NCBI GenBank assembly: GCA_900554205.1
Contig: USGM01000025.1
Location: 1 to 30,125, forward strand
Direction: 5' to 3'
Length of the DNA: 30,125 nt
Source: an uncultured Lachnospiraceae bacterium
GTDB taxonomy: Bacteria; Bacillota; Clostridia; Lachnospirales; Lachnospiraceae
This document shows, piece by piece, positions 7,037 through 15,700 of the stretch (position 1 is the first letter of the stretch; the number at the start of each line of letters is the position of its first letter). The notes beneath the pieces were generated by a model that had not been told where the DNA came from, did not search any database, and saw nothing but the letters and a program-made list of their open reading frames with translations. A program made the position numbers and the translations under genes.

Positions 7037-7074
7037 GCCTTGGCTGTCTGCCGCACAGTGGCATTGGATTCAAT
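7037..7074. repeat. Third spoIIID scrap (38 bp)
   Basis: Identical over 38 bases to 91-128, the part of spoIIID coding for residues 17-29. It has no promoter and is out of context. It supplies the stop codon (7070-7072) of the DeoR-family gene on its right. Confidence 0.85.
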
Positions 7075-7861
7075 CCGCCACTGTTCCGTTTTTCTTTTCT
7101 GCCACGATGACCTCCACACCCTTTTCGCCGATGGCGGCAAGCTGGTCATCCACACAGTCCCAGTCTGTGATCAAGCAGTCGAAGGTTTCCACATCGCAGA
7201 CCTTCACAAAAGAATCCACGCCAATTTTCGCTCCGGGAAGCAGTAAGCATTTTTTTCTGCTGTTCTTAATCACCGTTCTCTGAAATGCTGCTGTCTCATC
7301 GGTGCCATTAGACAGACCGAAATCCGCAGTCAGCCCGGCTCCCGTAATAAAACTCAGATCAAAGTGAAGTCGGCTGACAAAATCATTTGCAAGACTGTCC
7401 ACCACAGAACCGCTCTGCCGCATTTTGCCACCTACCAGATAGACATCCACATTGTCAAAGCTTCTCAATTCTCTGCCTATATCAACCGAATTCACGACCA
7501 CCGTATAAGGAATCTCTTTCGGCAGATATGACAGCATAATATATCCAAATGAGCCCCCTGTAAGATAAATAATGTCGTTCTTGTGAACCATACCTGCTGC
7601 CATCCGGGAAATTTCCCGATAATTATCATGAACGGGCATTTTCTCAAAATTTCGGTCTGCCGGAGGTCTGACGCTGACCTGGCTCGCCGTAATCGCGCCT
7701 CCATGAGTTCTTTTACACATTCCCTGCTTCTCAAGCAGGCGCAAATCCCTGCGTGCCGATTCGTCAGATATACCGTACTTTTGGGTTATTTCAGCGATTG
7801 TTACCTTCCCATCCTGCCGCAGCTTTTCAAGAATCTCCTTATGCCGTTCCTCGATAAACAT
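7070..7861 (-). CDS. DeoR-family transcriptional regulator, orphan
   Basis: 263 residues. An N-terminal DeoR helix-turn-helix (MFIEERHKEILEKL, then VTIAEITQKYGISDESARRDLRLLEKQG) is followed by a DeoRC sugar-phosphate-sensing domain with IYLTGGSFGY, VDVYLVGGKMR, DLSFITGAGL and CLLLPGAKIG. The ATG at 7859-7861 is chosen because GGAGG lies six bases upstream; the longer frame runs through the promoter. The family usually represses an adjacent sugar or polyol catabolic operon, sensing a phosphorylated sugar. Here no such operon is adjacent: left is a toxin-antitoxin pair and right a GNAT-APH gene. The C-terminus ends at a spoIIID-derived scrap, so a few native residues may be replaced, but the length is normal. 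Confidence 0.88.
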   Translation of the reverse strand: MFIEERHKEILEKLRQDGKVTIAEITQKYGISDESARRDLRLLEKQGMCKRTHGGAITASQVSVRPPADRNFEKMPVHDNYREISRMAAGMVHKNDIIYLTGGSFGYIMLSYLPKEIPYTVVVNSVDIGRELRSFDNVDVYLVGGKMRQSGSVVDSLANDFVSRLHFDLSFITGAGLTADFGLSNGTDETAAFQRTVIKNSRKKCLLLPGAKIGVDSFVKVCDVETFDCLITDWDCVDDQLAAIGEKGVEVIVAEKKNGTVAD

Positions 7862-7909
7862 ATCATACCTCCATAATTGTTTTTGTGTGTTTCCAGTTCC
7901 GTCATCCAC

Positions 7910-7951
7910 ATAATACAACATTTTCGGTAATATGTCAACATTTTCGGTAAT
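7910..7951 (-). promoter_or_regulatory. DeoR gene promoter with tandem operator repeats
   Basis: On the minus strand TTGACA (7933-7938), 17 bp and TATTAT (7910-7915) form a near-consensus promoter. A 16-bp sequence, ATTACCGAAAATGTTG, is repeated exactly at 7936-7951 and 7916-7931, a period of 20 bp, covering the -35 and the spacer. Direct operator repeats of this kind are known for DeoR-family regulators and point to autorepression. Confidence 0.82.
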
Positions 7952-7979
7952 CAATATCCATCAAATGAATCTACATTTC

Positions 7980-9269
7980 CTAAAACAACTCATCCAACAG
8001 CCTATAATATCTGTTCTTCTCCTCATCCATCTCAATCCCCAGTTCGTCCAGCAGCATATATGGCTCAAACTGGAAATACGCTTTTCCTCCATTGTATTCT
8101 CCTGAGAAATTGCTTTTCAAACTGCGCAGTGCGATTGCGATGTCCTGCCATCTGTCAGCAGGCCCCATCTTCCCAAGGTCAATGAAGCCACAAATTTTGT
8201 CCTCCTTGACAAACAGATTCGGCAGACAGAAATCTCCATGCGTAAGAACAATATCCTCTTTCGGACGGTTCTGCTCCAGCCAAGCAAGCAATTCCTCCGG
8301 GTCTTTAAAACCGCCCTGGCCAAAGGTTTCCGGTTCCACATTCTCTAAATCCACCAGATGATTTTCCACATTAAAGCGTGCCGCCTTCAGTCGCTCATCC
8401 AGTCTGCTCGCCCTCAGCGGGCAAGCGGTCACATCCACTGCCCAAAGCATTCTGAGCATATCCGCAGCCAATCTGATTAACCGTTGTGGCGAAGTCAGGA
8501 ACTCTTCATCACAAAGCATTTTTCCATCCAACCTGCTCATCAGGGTATAGGCTGTCCCGTTTTCCACATGGTACATCAATATTTCCGGGACCGGCACTCT
8601 TCCTCCGAGCCACTTCACGACCACGTCCTCATTGTCGGTCTCTATCGTCCGCGGCTGAATTTTCAGGACATATTTTTGAAAAATAAGCACTTCCGAACCC
8701 GACATTCCCGTAGTATTTCTGCTATATGGCTCATCACCGAGAAAATCCCTTATCACTTTAGGAATAAAAATGTCCTTTTCCATCACCACAACCGTATATC
8801 TCTCCTGTACATCCTCAACACCGGTTCTCCGGAATCCGTTTTTTAACCAGAACGCCTCACTCTGCGGATTTCCCTTTGCAAAGCCGAGCCGGATATACAA
8901 ATAGCCGTTGCCGCGTAGGGATGTTTCGCATTCCTCAATGATTTCTGTTCCGATTCCGTTTCCCTGAAAGTCCTTATTCATCATAAAGAAGCCGATAAAT
9001 GCAGTGTTCTCATTTGGATATTTTAAAATCAAGTCCATGACTGCCACTAACTTTCCATCCAGAAAATAACCAACATAATATTTGTCTTCATAGGTTGTCC
9101 GCGGCGGCAATGCCTTCATATCTTCTAAAACGCTTTGTCTCGTCGCCATAGGTGGACAATGCTGAAAGAAAAGAGGATTCTTGCTCATCAGCTCAAGAAC
9201 TTCACTCACATCTGACTCGTCCAATTTCCTGACAACATATTTTGCCGAAAGGCTTTGAATGTTTTTCAT
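7980..9269 (-). CDS. Fusion of GNAT acetyltransferase and APH(3')-like phosphotransferase
   Basis: 429 residues with two enzyme domains. Residues 1-165 are a GNAT fold with an acetyl-CoA loop (KDFQGNGIGTEIIEE) and a YIRLGFAKGNPQSEAFWLKNGF segment. Residues ~185-429 resemble kanamycin kinases of the APH(3') family: MSGSEVLIF, VPVPEILMY, the catalytic-loop motif HGDFCLPNLF near 341, the metal-binding GFIDLGKMGPADRWQDIA near 364, and the C-terminal LLDELF that APH(3')-IIIa also carries. The arrangement recalls the bifunctional AAC(6')-APH(2'') enzyme, but the domains belong to different subfamilies. Drug modification is an inference; a housekeeping small-molecule role is possible. The start has AGAGGAGA six bases upstream. 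No mobile element flanks it. Confidence 0.85.
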   Translation of the reverse strand: MKNIQSLSAKYVVRKLDESDVSEVLELMSKNPLFFQHCPPMATRQSVLEDMKALPPRTTYEDKYYVGYFLDGKLVAVMDLILKYPNENTAFIGFFMMNKDFQGNGIGTEIIEECETSLRGNGYLYIRLGFAKGNPQSEAFWLKNGFRRTGVEDVQERYTVVVMEKDIFIPKVIRDFLGDEPYSRNTTGMSGSEVLIFQKYVLKIQPRTIETDNEDVVVKWLGGRVPVPEILMYHVENGTAYTLMSRLDGKMLCDEEFLTSPQRLIRLAADMLRMLWAVDVTACPLRASRLDERLKAARFNVENHLVDLENVEPETFGQGGFKDPEELLAWLEQNRPKEDIVLTHGDFCLPNLFVKEDKICGFIDLGKMGPADRWQDIAIALRSLKSNFSGEYNGGKAYFQFEPYMLLDELGIEMDEEKNRYYRLLDELF

Positions 9270-9337
9270 GTGTAGTCTCCTCTGTCAATTCTCAAACTCA
9301 TCTCTGTAAAGCTGTCACAAGCAATTCCGATTATACC

Positions 9338-9370
9338 AAAAACACCCTCAGGTTTCCACCTGAGAGTGCT
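9338..9370 (-). terminator. Hairpin terminator, repeat-family copy C
   Basis: On the minus strand CACTCTCAGGT, loop GGAA and ACCTGAGGGTG form an 11-bp stem followed by TTTTT. It sits between the DinB-like gene and the GNAT-APH gene and should end transcription of the former. It is the best-formed of the three related hairpins. Confidence 0.88.
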
Positions 9371-9433
9371 TATATTTTCCTACTCAGAAGTCTTTTTTAC
9401 TGCCTGAAACTTTCCCGATACATCCCGACGATC

Positions 9434-10147
9434 TCATTCCATAATCGGCAGATGATTCAGGCAAGGCGGTAAATGCATCATGTGATGCCCTGTCATGGGT
9501 GTCAGAATCATACCCCCTCTTGTCAGTCTGCCCCAATATACCAGCAGCCACACGGAACGGAAGTCGGTCGTTACACCGCCCTCCTCCAATATCCTCATCA
9601 CCCACTCCTCCGGAACCATGGATTTTATCTGCTCCAGCGTGAGACCTTCCAGTATGCGGCGGGTATTCTTTCCGACAGCAAGCATATAGTCACGAAGCGC
9701 CTCCGCGTTTATTTTCTTTCCAAAGGCAATCGCTTCATCCAGCTCCAGCGCATTCCCCGTGTCCGTAATACAGGCTCCGATCCTTCCCTGCCACTCCTTG
9801 TCAAACAGCTGGTTCTGATTCATCATCAGAATATTGCTTACCAGATCCTCGATTCTGTAGGTATGCCAAAGCTGCCAACACAGAGGCACGGTCTGGGTTC
9901 CGGCATAATGTAAATCCACCTCCCAGTCCTCCCTCGGCACCAGATCATTCTGATGTCCGTCAAGCATGTAGTTCAACACATAATCGGCAAGCGTCTTTTC
10001 CGTGCCTCCCGAAACTTCGGCAGGATGAACCATTGCATGCACCTCCAACGTCAGCTTCCTGATATTGTCAATGTCCTCCCCCTGCAATGCCTCCTGTAAT
10101 TCCTTGTACTTCTCTTCATATGCCGCATACATCTCTTCCTTCGTCAT
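9434..10147 (-). CDS. DinB-like superfamily protein
   Basis: 237 residues, largely helical. The sequence has a helical N-terminal part (MTKEEMYAAYEEKYKELQ), a segment YVLNYMLDGHQNDLVPREDWEVDLHY, then LCWQLWHTYRIEDLVSNILM near 95, and a C-terminal MILTPMTGHHMMHLPPC. Three widely spaced histidines in helices (in GHQND, LWHTYRIED, GHHMMHL) fit the metal site of the DinB/YfiT four-helix fold, whose members include thiol-transferases and many stress proteins of unknown reaction. The start has GAGGG seven bases upstream. It appears to be a single gene ending at terminator copy C. The superfamily assignment is fairly good; no substrate is proposed. Confidence 0.7.
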   Translation of the reverse strand: MTKEEMYAAYEEKYKELQEALQGEDIDNIRKLTLEVHAMVHPAEVSGGTEKTLADYVLNYMLDGHQNDLVPREDWEVDLHYAGTQTVPLCWQLWHTYRIEDLVSNILMMNQNQLFDKEWQGRIGACITDTGNALELDEAIAFGKKINAEALRDYMLAVGKNTRRILEGLTLEQIKSMVPEEWVMRILEEGGVTTDFRSVWLLVYWGRLTRGGMILTPMTGHHMMHLPPCLNHLPIME

Positions 10148-10229
10148 ATGTATTCCCTCTTCTATAGAATTCTATCTAATGTCTTATTCCATTTTAAGCA
10201 ACAGCACAACCCATAAATTCCCAATAACA

Positions 10230-10369
10230 GTTGCACAAGATGCACATGGCCACAAGCAGTGCACTCTGGAGCCGCCGGTGCTTAGTTCCTGTCCTGTAGG
10301 AACTTACGCACCGCTGCGAGCGGAAGGTAGCGAGAGCGTGCTTGCGGTGGTCTGTGCATCGTGTACAAC
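10230..10369. repeat. 140-bp palindromic intergenic element
   Basis: Outer arms TTGCACAAGATGCACA (10231-10246) and TGTGCATCGTGTACAA (10353-10368) pair over 16 bases with two mismatches. Inside, CGGTGC (10276-10281) and GCACCG (10308-10313) enclose GTTCCT (10285-10290) and AGGAAC (10298-10303). The whole could fold as one long branched structure on either strand. It starts two bases after the stop of the AraC/GyrI-like gene and contains no gene. It could be a terminator, a MITE-like palindromic repeat or a structured RNA. Confidence 0.65.
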
Positions 10370-10370
10370 G

Positions 10371-11264
10371 TCACTTGCGTAAAAAATCCCTCTTACTTAC
10401 CGGTATCCAGATCTGGCACTTCTGGTCCGGTTCGGGCATCTCCTCCGGTGAGTACCACTCCAGATTGTACTTACCAGCAAGATCATACTCCTCATTTGCC
10501 GGCAGCCATTCCTTCCATATCGCTGTGTTGGTGTCCTGTAAGGTCTTCATGGTACAATCAAACACCGCCCACGTCCCTGCCGGGATTTCTCTCGCCGTAA
10601 GCTCCCCGGGAAACTCATCCCCCTTATCGTAACCGGCAATCAGATAGTTAAATCTTCCATCCCCCATATCGTCAATGCATACACCAAGCTCACCTACCTG
10701 ATGGGAAGCAATAAATTTTTCCATATCTCCCACCGGCTCCTGCCCCTGCATCAGATGGGGCGCATATGCCTTTGTTGTTTCCTCCCAGAATTTGGGAATC
10801 TTTTCATAAGAATCCTCCGAAGAAAACTCCCTCTGGAATCCTACGATTTTAATAGCCTCTTTCTTTTCAATCTTAAACTGCATATTTTCTCCTCCTTGCA
10901 CCGTGATGTTCACCTTCAACCTCAGAAAGGATTTTATTTTCCCTCTGTTCTTTCTTACATCCGTAGGAGAGAATCCATGGAATCTGACAAAAGCCTTATG
11001 AAAGCTCGCTGGTGTTTCATATCCATACTTCAATGCAATGTCAATCGCGGAAACCTCTGTATCAGTCAGTTCTATTGCGGCGAGATACAGCTTTCTGTTC
11101 CGCATATATTCCCCCAGCGTGTACCCCGTCAGGACCTGAAACCCCCGCTGTAAATACATACAGGACATATGAACATGCTCCGCTACTTCCGCTGGATTTT
11201 GTATTTCCAGCAGATGCCTCTCCATATAGTCAACAGACTCTCTGATACAATTAATCCACTCCAT
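10371..11264 (-). CDS. AraC-type regulator with GyrI-like effector-binding domain
   Basis: 297 residues. Residues ~5-110 are an AraC helix-turn-helix pair (MERHLLEIQNPAEVAEHVHM, then AIDIALKYGYETPASFHKAFVRFHGFSP). Residues ~130-297 are a GyrI-like/effector-binding domain (IVGFQREFS, VCIDDMGDGRFNYLIAGY, REIPAGTWAVFDC, NLEWYSPEE, IWIPVSK), which in Rob- and BmrR-like proteins binds hydrophobic or cationic small molecules. The ATG at 11262-11264 is chosen for the AAGGAGA site five bases upstream; the longer frame runs through the promoter. No pump or enzyme gene is directly downstream, only a palindromic element, so targets are unknown. A perfect 14-bp palindrome lies at the promoter. Confidence 0.88.
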   Translation of the reverse strand: MEWINCIRESVDYMERHLLEIQNPAEVAEHVHMSCMYLQRGFQVLTGYTLGEYMRNRKLYLAAIELTDTEVSAIDIALKYGYETPASFHKAFVRFHGFSPTDVRKNRGKIKSFLRLKVNITVQGGENMQFKIEKKEAIKIVGFQREFSSEDSYEKIPKFWEETTKAYAPHLMQGQEPVGDMEKFIASHQVGELGVCIDDMGDGRFNYLIAGYDKGDEFPGELTAREIPAGTWAVFDCTMKTLQDTNTAIWKEWLPANEEYDLAGKYNLEWYSPEEMPEPDQKCQIWIPVSKRDFLRK

Positions 11265-11294
11265 CGTTTTCTCCTTCCCAACAGATGCCGCGTT

Positions 11295-11340
11295 GTTGTC
11301 CGGACAACTGACAACATAGTGAGTGTACACCACTGTGCAA
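11295..11340 (-). promoter_or_regulatory. Probable promoter and palindromic operator of the AraC/GyrI-like gene
   Basis: On the minus strand TTGCAC (11335-11340), 16 bp and TATGTT (11313-11318) make a moderate promoter. GTTGTCCGGACAAC (11295-11308) is a perfect 14-bp palindrome located where transcription should begin. A further GTTGTC half site (on the minus strand, 11309-11314) is adjacent. Confidence 0.5.
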
Positions 11341-11384
11341 ACAAGTTCTTCACATTTAGGAAACAAAAGTGTCAAAATACGCCT

Positions 11385-12575
11385 CTATTTTCCGCACAAA
11401 AACATCCCTGACGACTTATGTATCATTATACTTCCATCCCGCTCTATCCTGTCCTGCAGCAGTTTTCGGAATTCATCTCCTCTACGGTCAAGGATGCAGG
11501 GCGCATTCCCTGGATAGGAATAGACATAATTATAAATTGCGTCAGCATTATCCACCAGCAGGTCATTGTCCTGCTCCATACATTCCACCTGAGGAAAGAA
11601 CTTTTTCAGTTGCGCCTCCCCATTCTCCAAATGGAAACCCTCCGTAATGGATGCAAACGGCATTTCGAGCCTTTCGTCAAATTCCCTGACCAGCTCATGC
11701 AGCTCCCTCATGTGGGTATCGCCCACTGTGGAACAGCAAAAATGCCCTTGCGGCTTCAGGGCCGCAGCTATGGTTTCGAGACATTTCCTTCTGTTCACGA
11801 CATGATACAGCATATGGTTGGCAATAATACAGTCGAACTCCCCCGCCGGAAGCTGGAGCGCATCCGCGTCCATGATTCGGTATTCCACCTGAATTTCCTT
11901 CTCTGCCAAAAGGCCCTCGTACTCTTTCAGGCAGCATCTTGTCTGCTCCAGCATTCCTTCGGAACGATCTGTCAATAGAAGTTGCAGCCTTTCGGGCAAA
12001 CGATAGATATTTTCCTGCCACAAAAGTCCCGTGCCACAACCAAGCTCCAGCACTTTGTCTCCCTGTTTCAAGGGGATTCTATCAAACAGCCAGTCCATCC
12101 ACCCCTGTTCGGAGGTACTATAGTTGTGCAGCTGAATCCTTCGTTCCAGATTGGCGGAAGTTTCATACTGCTGCCGCACCTTCTCCTCATCCGTCAACAA
12201 CCCCAACAGCCGTATCAGATAATCCCACCGTCTGGTTTCATCACCCTTTTCCATAATTTCAATCGTTTCAACAAGTTCATCCAACTGCTTTTTCCGCTGT
12301 ATCAGCAATTCTTTCTGACGGGAAAGCTGTTCCTCAAAACTCATCGCATCCTCGTCCTTCATCAGTCCCTCGATCTGCTGCAAAGAAAAGCCCAGATATT
12401 TTAACATCAGAATTTTTTGAAGTGCCGCTACCGAACTCTTGTTATAGTAACGGTACCCCGCCTCTGAATGAGCCACCGGCTTCAACAGTCCTTTCGCGTC
12501 ATAGAAGCGAATCGTCTTCAGAGAGACTCCTGCCAGTCTGGCAATCTCCCCCGCTGTATACATTTTTTCTTCCAT
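11385..12575 (-). CDS. MerR-type regulator fused to a SAM-dependent methyltransferase
   Basis: 396 residues. Residues ~1-75 are a MerR winged helix (MYTAGEIARLAGVSLKTIRF, DAKGLLKPVAHSEAGYRYY), followed by a coiled-coil dimerisation helix to ~115 (EEQLSRQKELLIQRKKQLDE). Where MerR proteins normally carry a small effector domain, a class I methyltransferase follows: motif I VLELGCGTGLLW near 172, acidic LLLTDRSEGML, DADALQLP, and IIANHMLYHV. The ATG at 12573-12575 is chosen because GGAGG lies seven bases upstream. Its own promoter has the 19-bp spacer typical of MerR-activated promoters, so it probably activates itself. The methyl acceptor is unknown; it may be the inducer, a drug-like small molecule, which would make sensor and detoxifier one protein. 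Confidence 0.88.
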   Translation of the reverse strand: MEEKMYTAGEIARLAGVSLKTIRFYDAKGLLKPVAHSEAGYRYYNKSSVAALQKILMLKYLGFSLQQIEGLMKDEDAMSFEEQLSRQKELLIQRKKQLDELVETIEIMEKGDETRRWDYLIRLLGLLTDEEKVRQQYETSANLERRIQLHNYSTSEQGWMDWLFDRIPLKQGDKVLELGCGTGLLWQENIYRLPERLQLLLTDRSEGMLEQTRCCLKEYEGLLAEKEIQVEYRIMDADALQLPAGEFDCIIANHMLYHVVNRRKCLETIAAALKPQGHFCCSTVGDTHMRELHELVREFDERLEMPFASITEGFHLENGEAQLKKFFPQVECMEQDNDLLVDNADAIYNYVYSYPGNAPCILDRRGDEFRKLLQDRIERDGSIMIHKSSGMFLCGK

Positions 12576-12679
12576 CTGTTTTCCTCCATTCTTCCCCGCG
12601 CCTTTGCCGGGAAAACTCCCAAGTGTCATTGAATCCTGCAGTCCAGCCCCAAGTGTGCGCACTGTCAACCTGCATTCTC

Positions 12680-12710
12680 ATCGTAATGGATTCCCTTAGG
12701 GGAGGGTCAA
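12680..12710 (-). promoter_or_regulatory. MerR-type promoter with 19-bp spacer
   Basis: On the minus strand TTGACC (12705-12710) and TACGAT (12680-12685) are 19 bp apart. The spacer contains the dyad TCCCCTAAGGGA. An overlong spacer carrying a dyad is the hallmark of promoters that MerR-family proteins untwist to activate. It lies directly in front of the MerR-methyltransferase gene. Confidence 0.82.
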
Positions 12711-12714
12711 GAAC

Positions 12715-15700
12715 TTATTTCACACTTGCAAAATATTTCATGAGAATCTCCTTCATAAACTGATACCTTCTTGCATATGAATTCTCTATGCGAATTAATT
12801 CAAATCCATGTTCTTTACATATCTGGTTCTTTTTCCTGTCCCTTTCCATGACAACAGCTTTTTCCTGATGCTCCCTGCCGTCCAGTTCGATTGCCAGAAT
12901 CGGTATATCAATTTTTGTCCGCGGCTGTCTCTCATAAACGACAAAATCGAATCTCCCGGTGTAAAACAGATCATTATAAGAACAGGTATCCTGAAACACA
13001 TGTGAAATGCTTACTTCCTTTTGCACAATACATTTCTGATTTGTGTTCAGCACGTTATCCAATGCATGATTAAGGTTTTCCAGAAATGCCTGCTCTGTTT
13101 CTGTGCTATACGGTTTAATGCCAAGTGCCCTTGACGCACTGACTTTCGGAGTAACCTTGGTTTCGCCGTTATTCCTGACGTACTGCACAAGTTCATAAAG
13201 ATCATCATCGTCCGAATTGGCATGCAGTCGTTCCAACTCTTTATTGCAGGACAGAACAATCAATTTCTCTTTCGCTCTTGATACAGCAACATTAATTAAT
13301 TCCTTGTTATTTTTCAACCATTCATAGGTTCCCTGACCAGTCTTATCTGTCAATGCCAGCGAAAAAAGCACAACATCCTTTTCATCTCCCTGAAATGCGT
13401 GAACCGTTCCACAGGACACATTGTCCAGACCGTTATCTTTCAACTTCTGGCCGATCAATTCCTTTTGATTCGCAAACGGAGTGATAACCCCTATGCTCTT
13501 GTCCTTATGCAAGGCGGCGTATTTTACAATTTCATCCGCTTCAACCGGTGCAGTATTCTTGTAATAAGTCTGATTTTGCTGCACATCCAAAAAGATCAAA
13601 GGATTCTGTTCTTTGTTTGGGCTGCATACTTTTAACTTATTGTTATAGTATTTTTTATTATTAAACTGAATGATCCGCTCCTGGCATCTGTAATGATGGC
13701 TCAAAAGGATTTCCCTGCTGACGGAATCACATGCCAAATACACCTTGTAAATGGAATTTTTCACGTAGTCATATTCATCGGTTATACTATACATTTTGCG
13801 AAGCTTCAGATTATCAATCTGACTCAACAGGATTACGGGATTAAGCTGCTGAGGATCGCCAACCAGCATAAGACTTTTTCCTCGAATAATTGGCACTAAC
13901 GAAGTTGCAATATTTCCCTGACTGGCTTCGTCCATAATAACCATATCAAAGTGAACCCCTGGCGTTCCGACTTTATGTGCCGAAATGGATGTCGTTGCAA
14001 TGATAGGAAATATCCGTTGAAATTTCTTCAGATTTTCATCTTTTTTCAGATATTCATTGAATGCCTTAACTTTCTCTTCTCTGCATTCCATAGATACGAT
14101 AGCCAATAAGTCGGCATTCTTCGGCTCCTGCAAATGCTTGATGCACTTTGCGGATGTATAATACAAATAGCTCTTGAAGGCATCCTCATCCTCAGCTATG
14201 AGTTTTACCGCCTCCTCATCCGTAATTTCCTCTGTCTGGCTGATCTTTTCTTCCACCTGCGTTAATTGCACACCCTGCAGCTGTGTTTGAAAGGTCAGAT
14301 GCTTATTGGAATCCATCAGTCTGTGAATGGCTTCCTCTGTTTCAAGCAGCTTTAATCGCTCCTCATAATTCTGCAGCAATGCCGTCAGCCGCCTCGTTCT
14401 CGCAACCCGATCCGTCCTTCTCTTTTCCAGTGTGGTCTCAAAGACACTGATTTCTTTGGTACTTTCATAGAGCCGCTTTATGTAGTCCAGCGCCTCCGCC
14501 ACCCTGTCATCACTTCCGAGCCGTATGATGGGAAATGGGATGAATCCTTTACTACCATTTGTAATATGCTGAAGTTTGCCACACACACCATCAATGGGGT
14601 GATTGTTATAAGAGGTAAAAAGCACCGTTTGTTCATTAAAGAAAGCGGTCACAAGGGTATTGACAATCGTATTCGTCTTTCCCGTGCCGGGAGGTCCTTG
14701 AATATACGCAAGCGGATATTTCATAGCATTATGAATCGCCAGTAATTGATCCAGATTAATCTGCCTATTCAGCAGAGCAATCGGAAACACCTTTCGACTG
14801 GCTGGCTCCTGTACTAGGTTTCCAAAGAAAGCCTGTATCGGCGGCGTTACCTCCTCCCTTTGAAACATTTCATCAATAGCCTTATATTCTTCATGCAAAT
14901 CTAAAATAATATTCCTGCCAATCGCTATCAGATAAGGCATATCGTCAACACCTTTGATATGGCGGTTGCTTTCGGTTATACGATCCTTTATCAGTTCCGC
15001 ATTTTTTTCAAAATCATTCAGTAAATCATAGTCATCTGCATCGAGGAACTTGCGAATGCTTTGCTGCGTTCCATCTACCGTAAACTCTGTACAAACTGTA
15101 ATTTCCTTCGCTGGCTTTAGGCACCTATTCTTTACATCCAGTTGCATTTCTCTGTATGCCAGCACATAGAGCCCTTCCTTAATCGGAACACTCAAAATAT
15201 TCAAGGCAAGCTGCTTAATCTTTCTGTTTGATGAATTGTTGTTGGAACCATACTGAAAATTCTTGACAATCTCCTGAAACTGTTCTGATGTCAGCTGATA
15301 GTCTCCTCTGCTGATACTATCCCTGTCAAAATGATTAATCAAACTATATTCCGTTCTATAAGGAACCGAATCCAGCTTATTACAATCTATATAGTAATTC
15401 AGAATTTTGAGATTCGCCACATGATGAAATAAAGAAATATATCTGTGGGAATTATTCTGAATATCTTCTTTTAAAGTGTCCGCCACATCATAATAGGAGC
15501 CTTCGATCACACTGGAAGATAAGATAGAATCGATAAAAATATTTAACTGCATCGTAGAAAATTGCCCCAGGTGTAACCCCTCCACCCGGAGCATTTTCTT
15601 CACAGGATTCACATCAATAATGCCGATCCAATACTTTGTTACCTCTTCCTGCTTGTTTTTATACTCAATGCTGAGCCATTTATTCTCATGTATTGACCGA

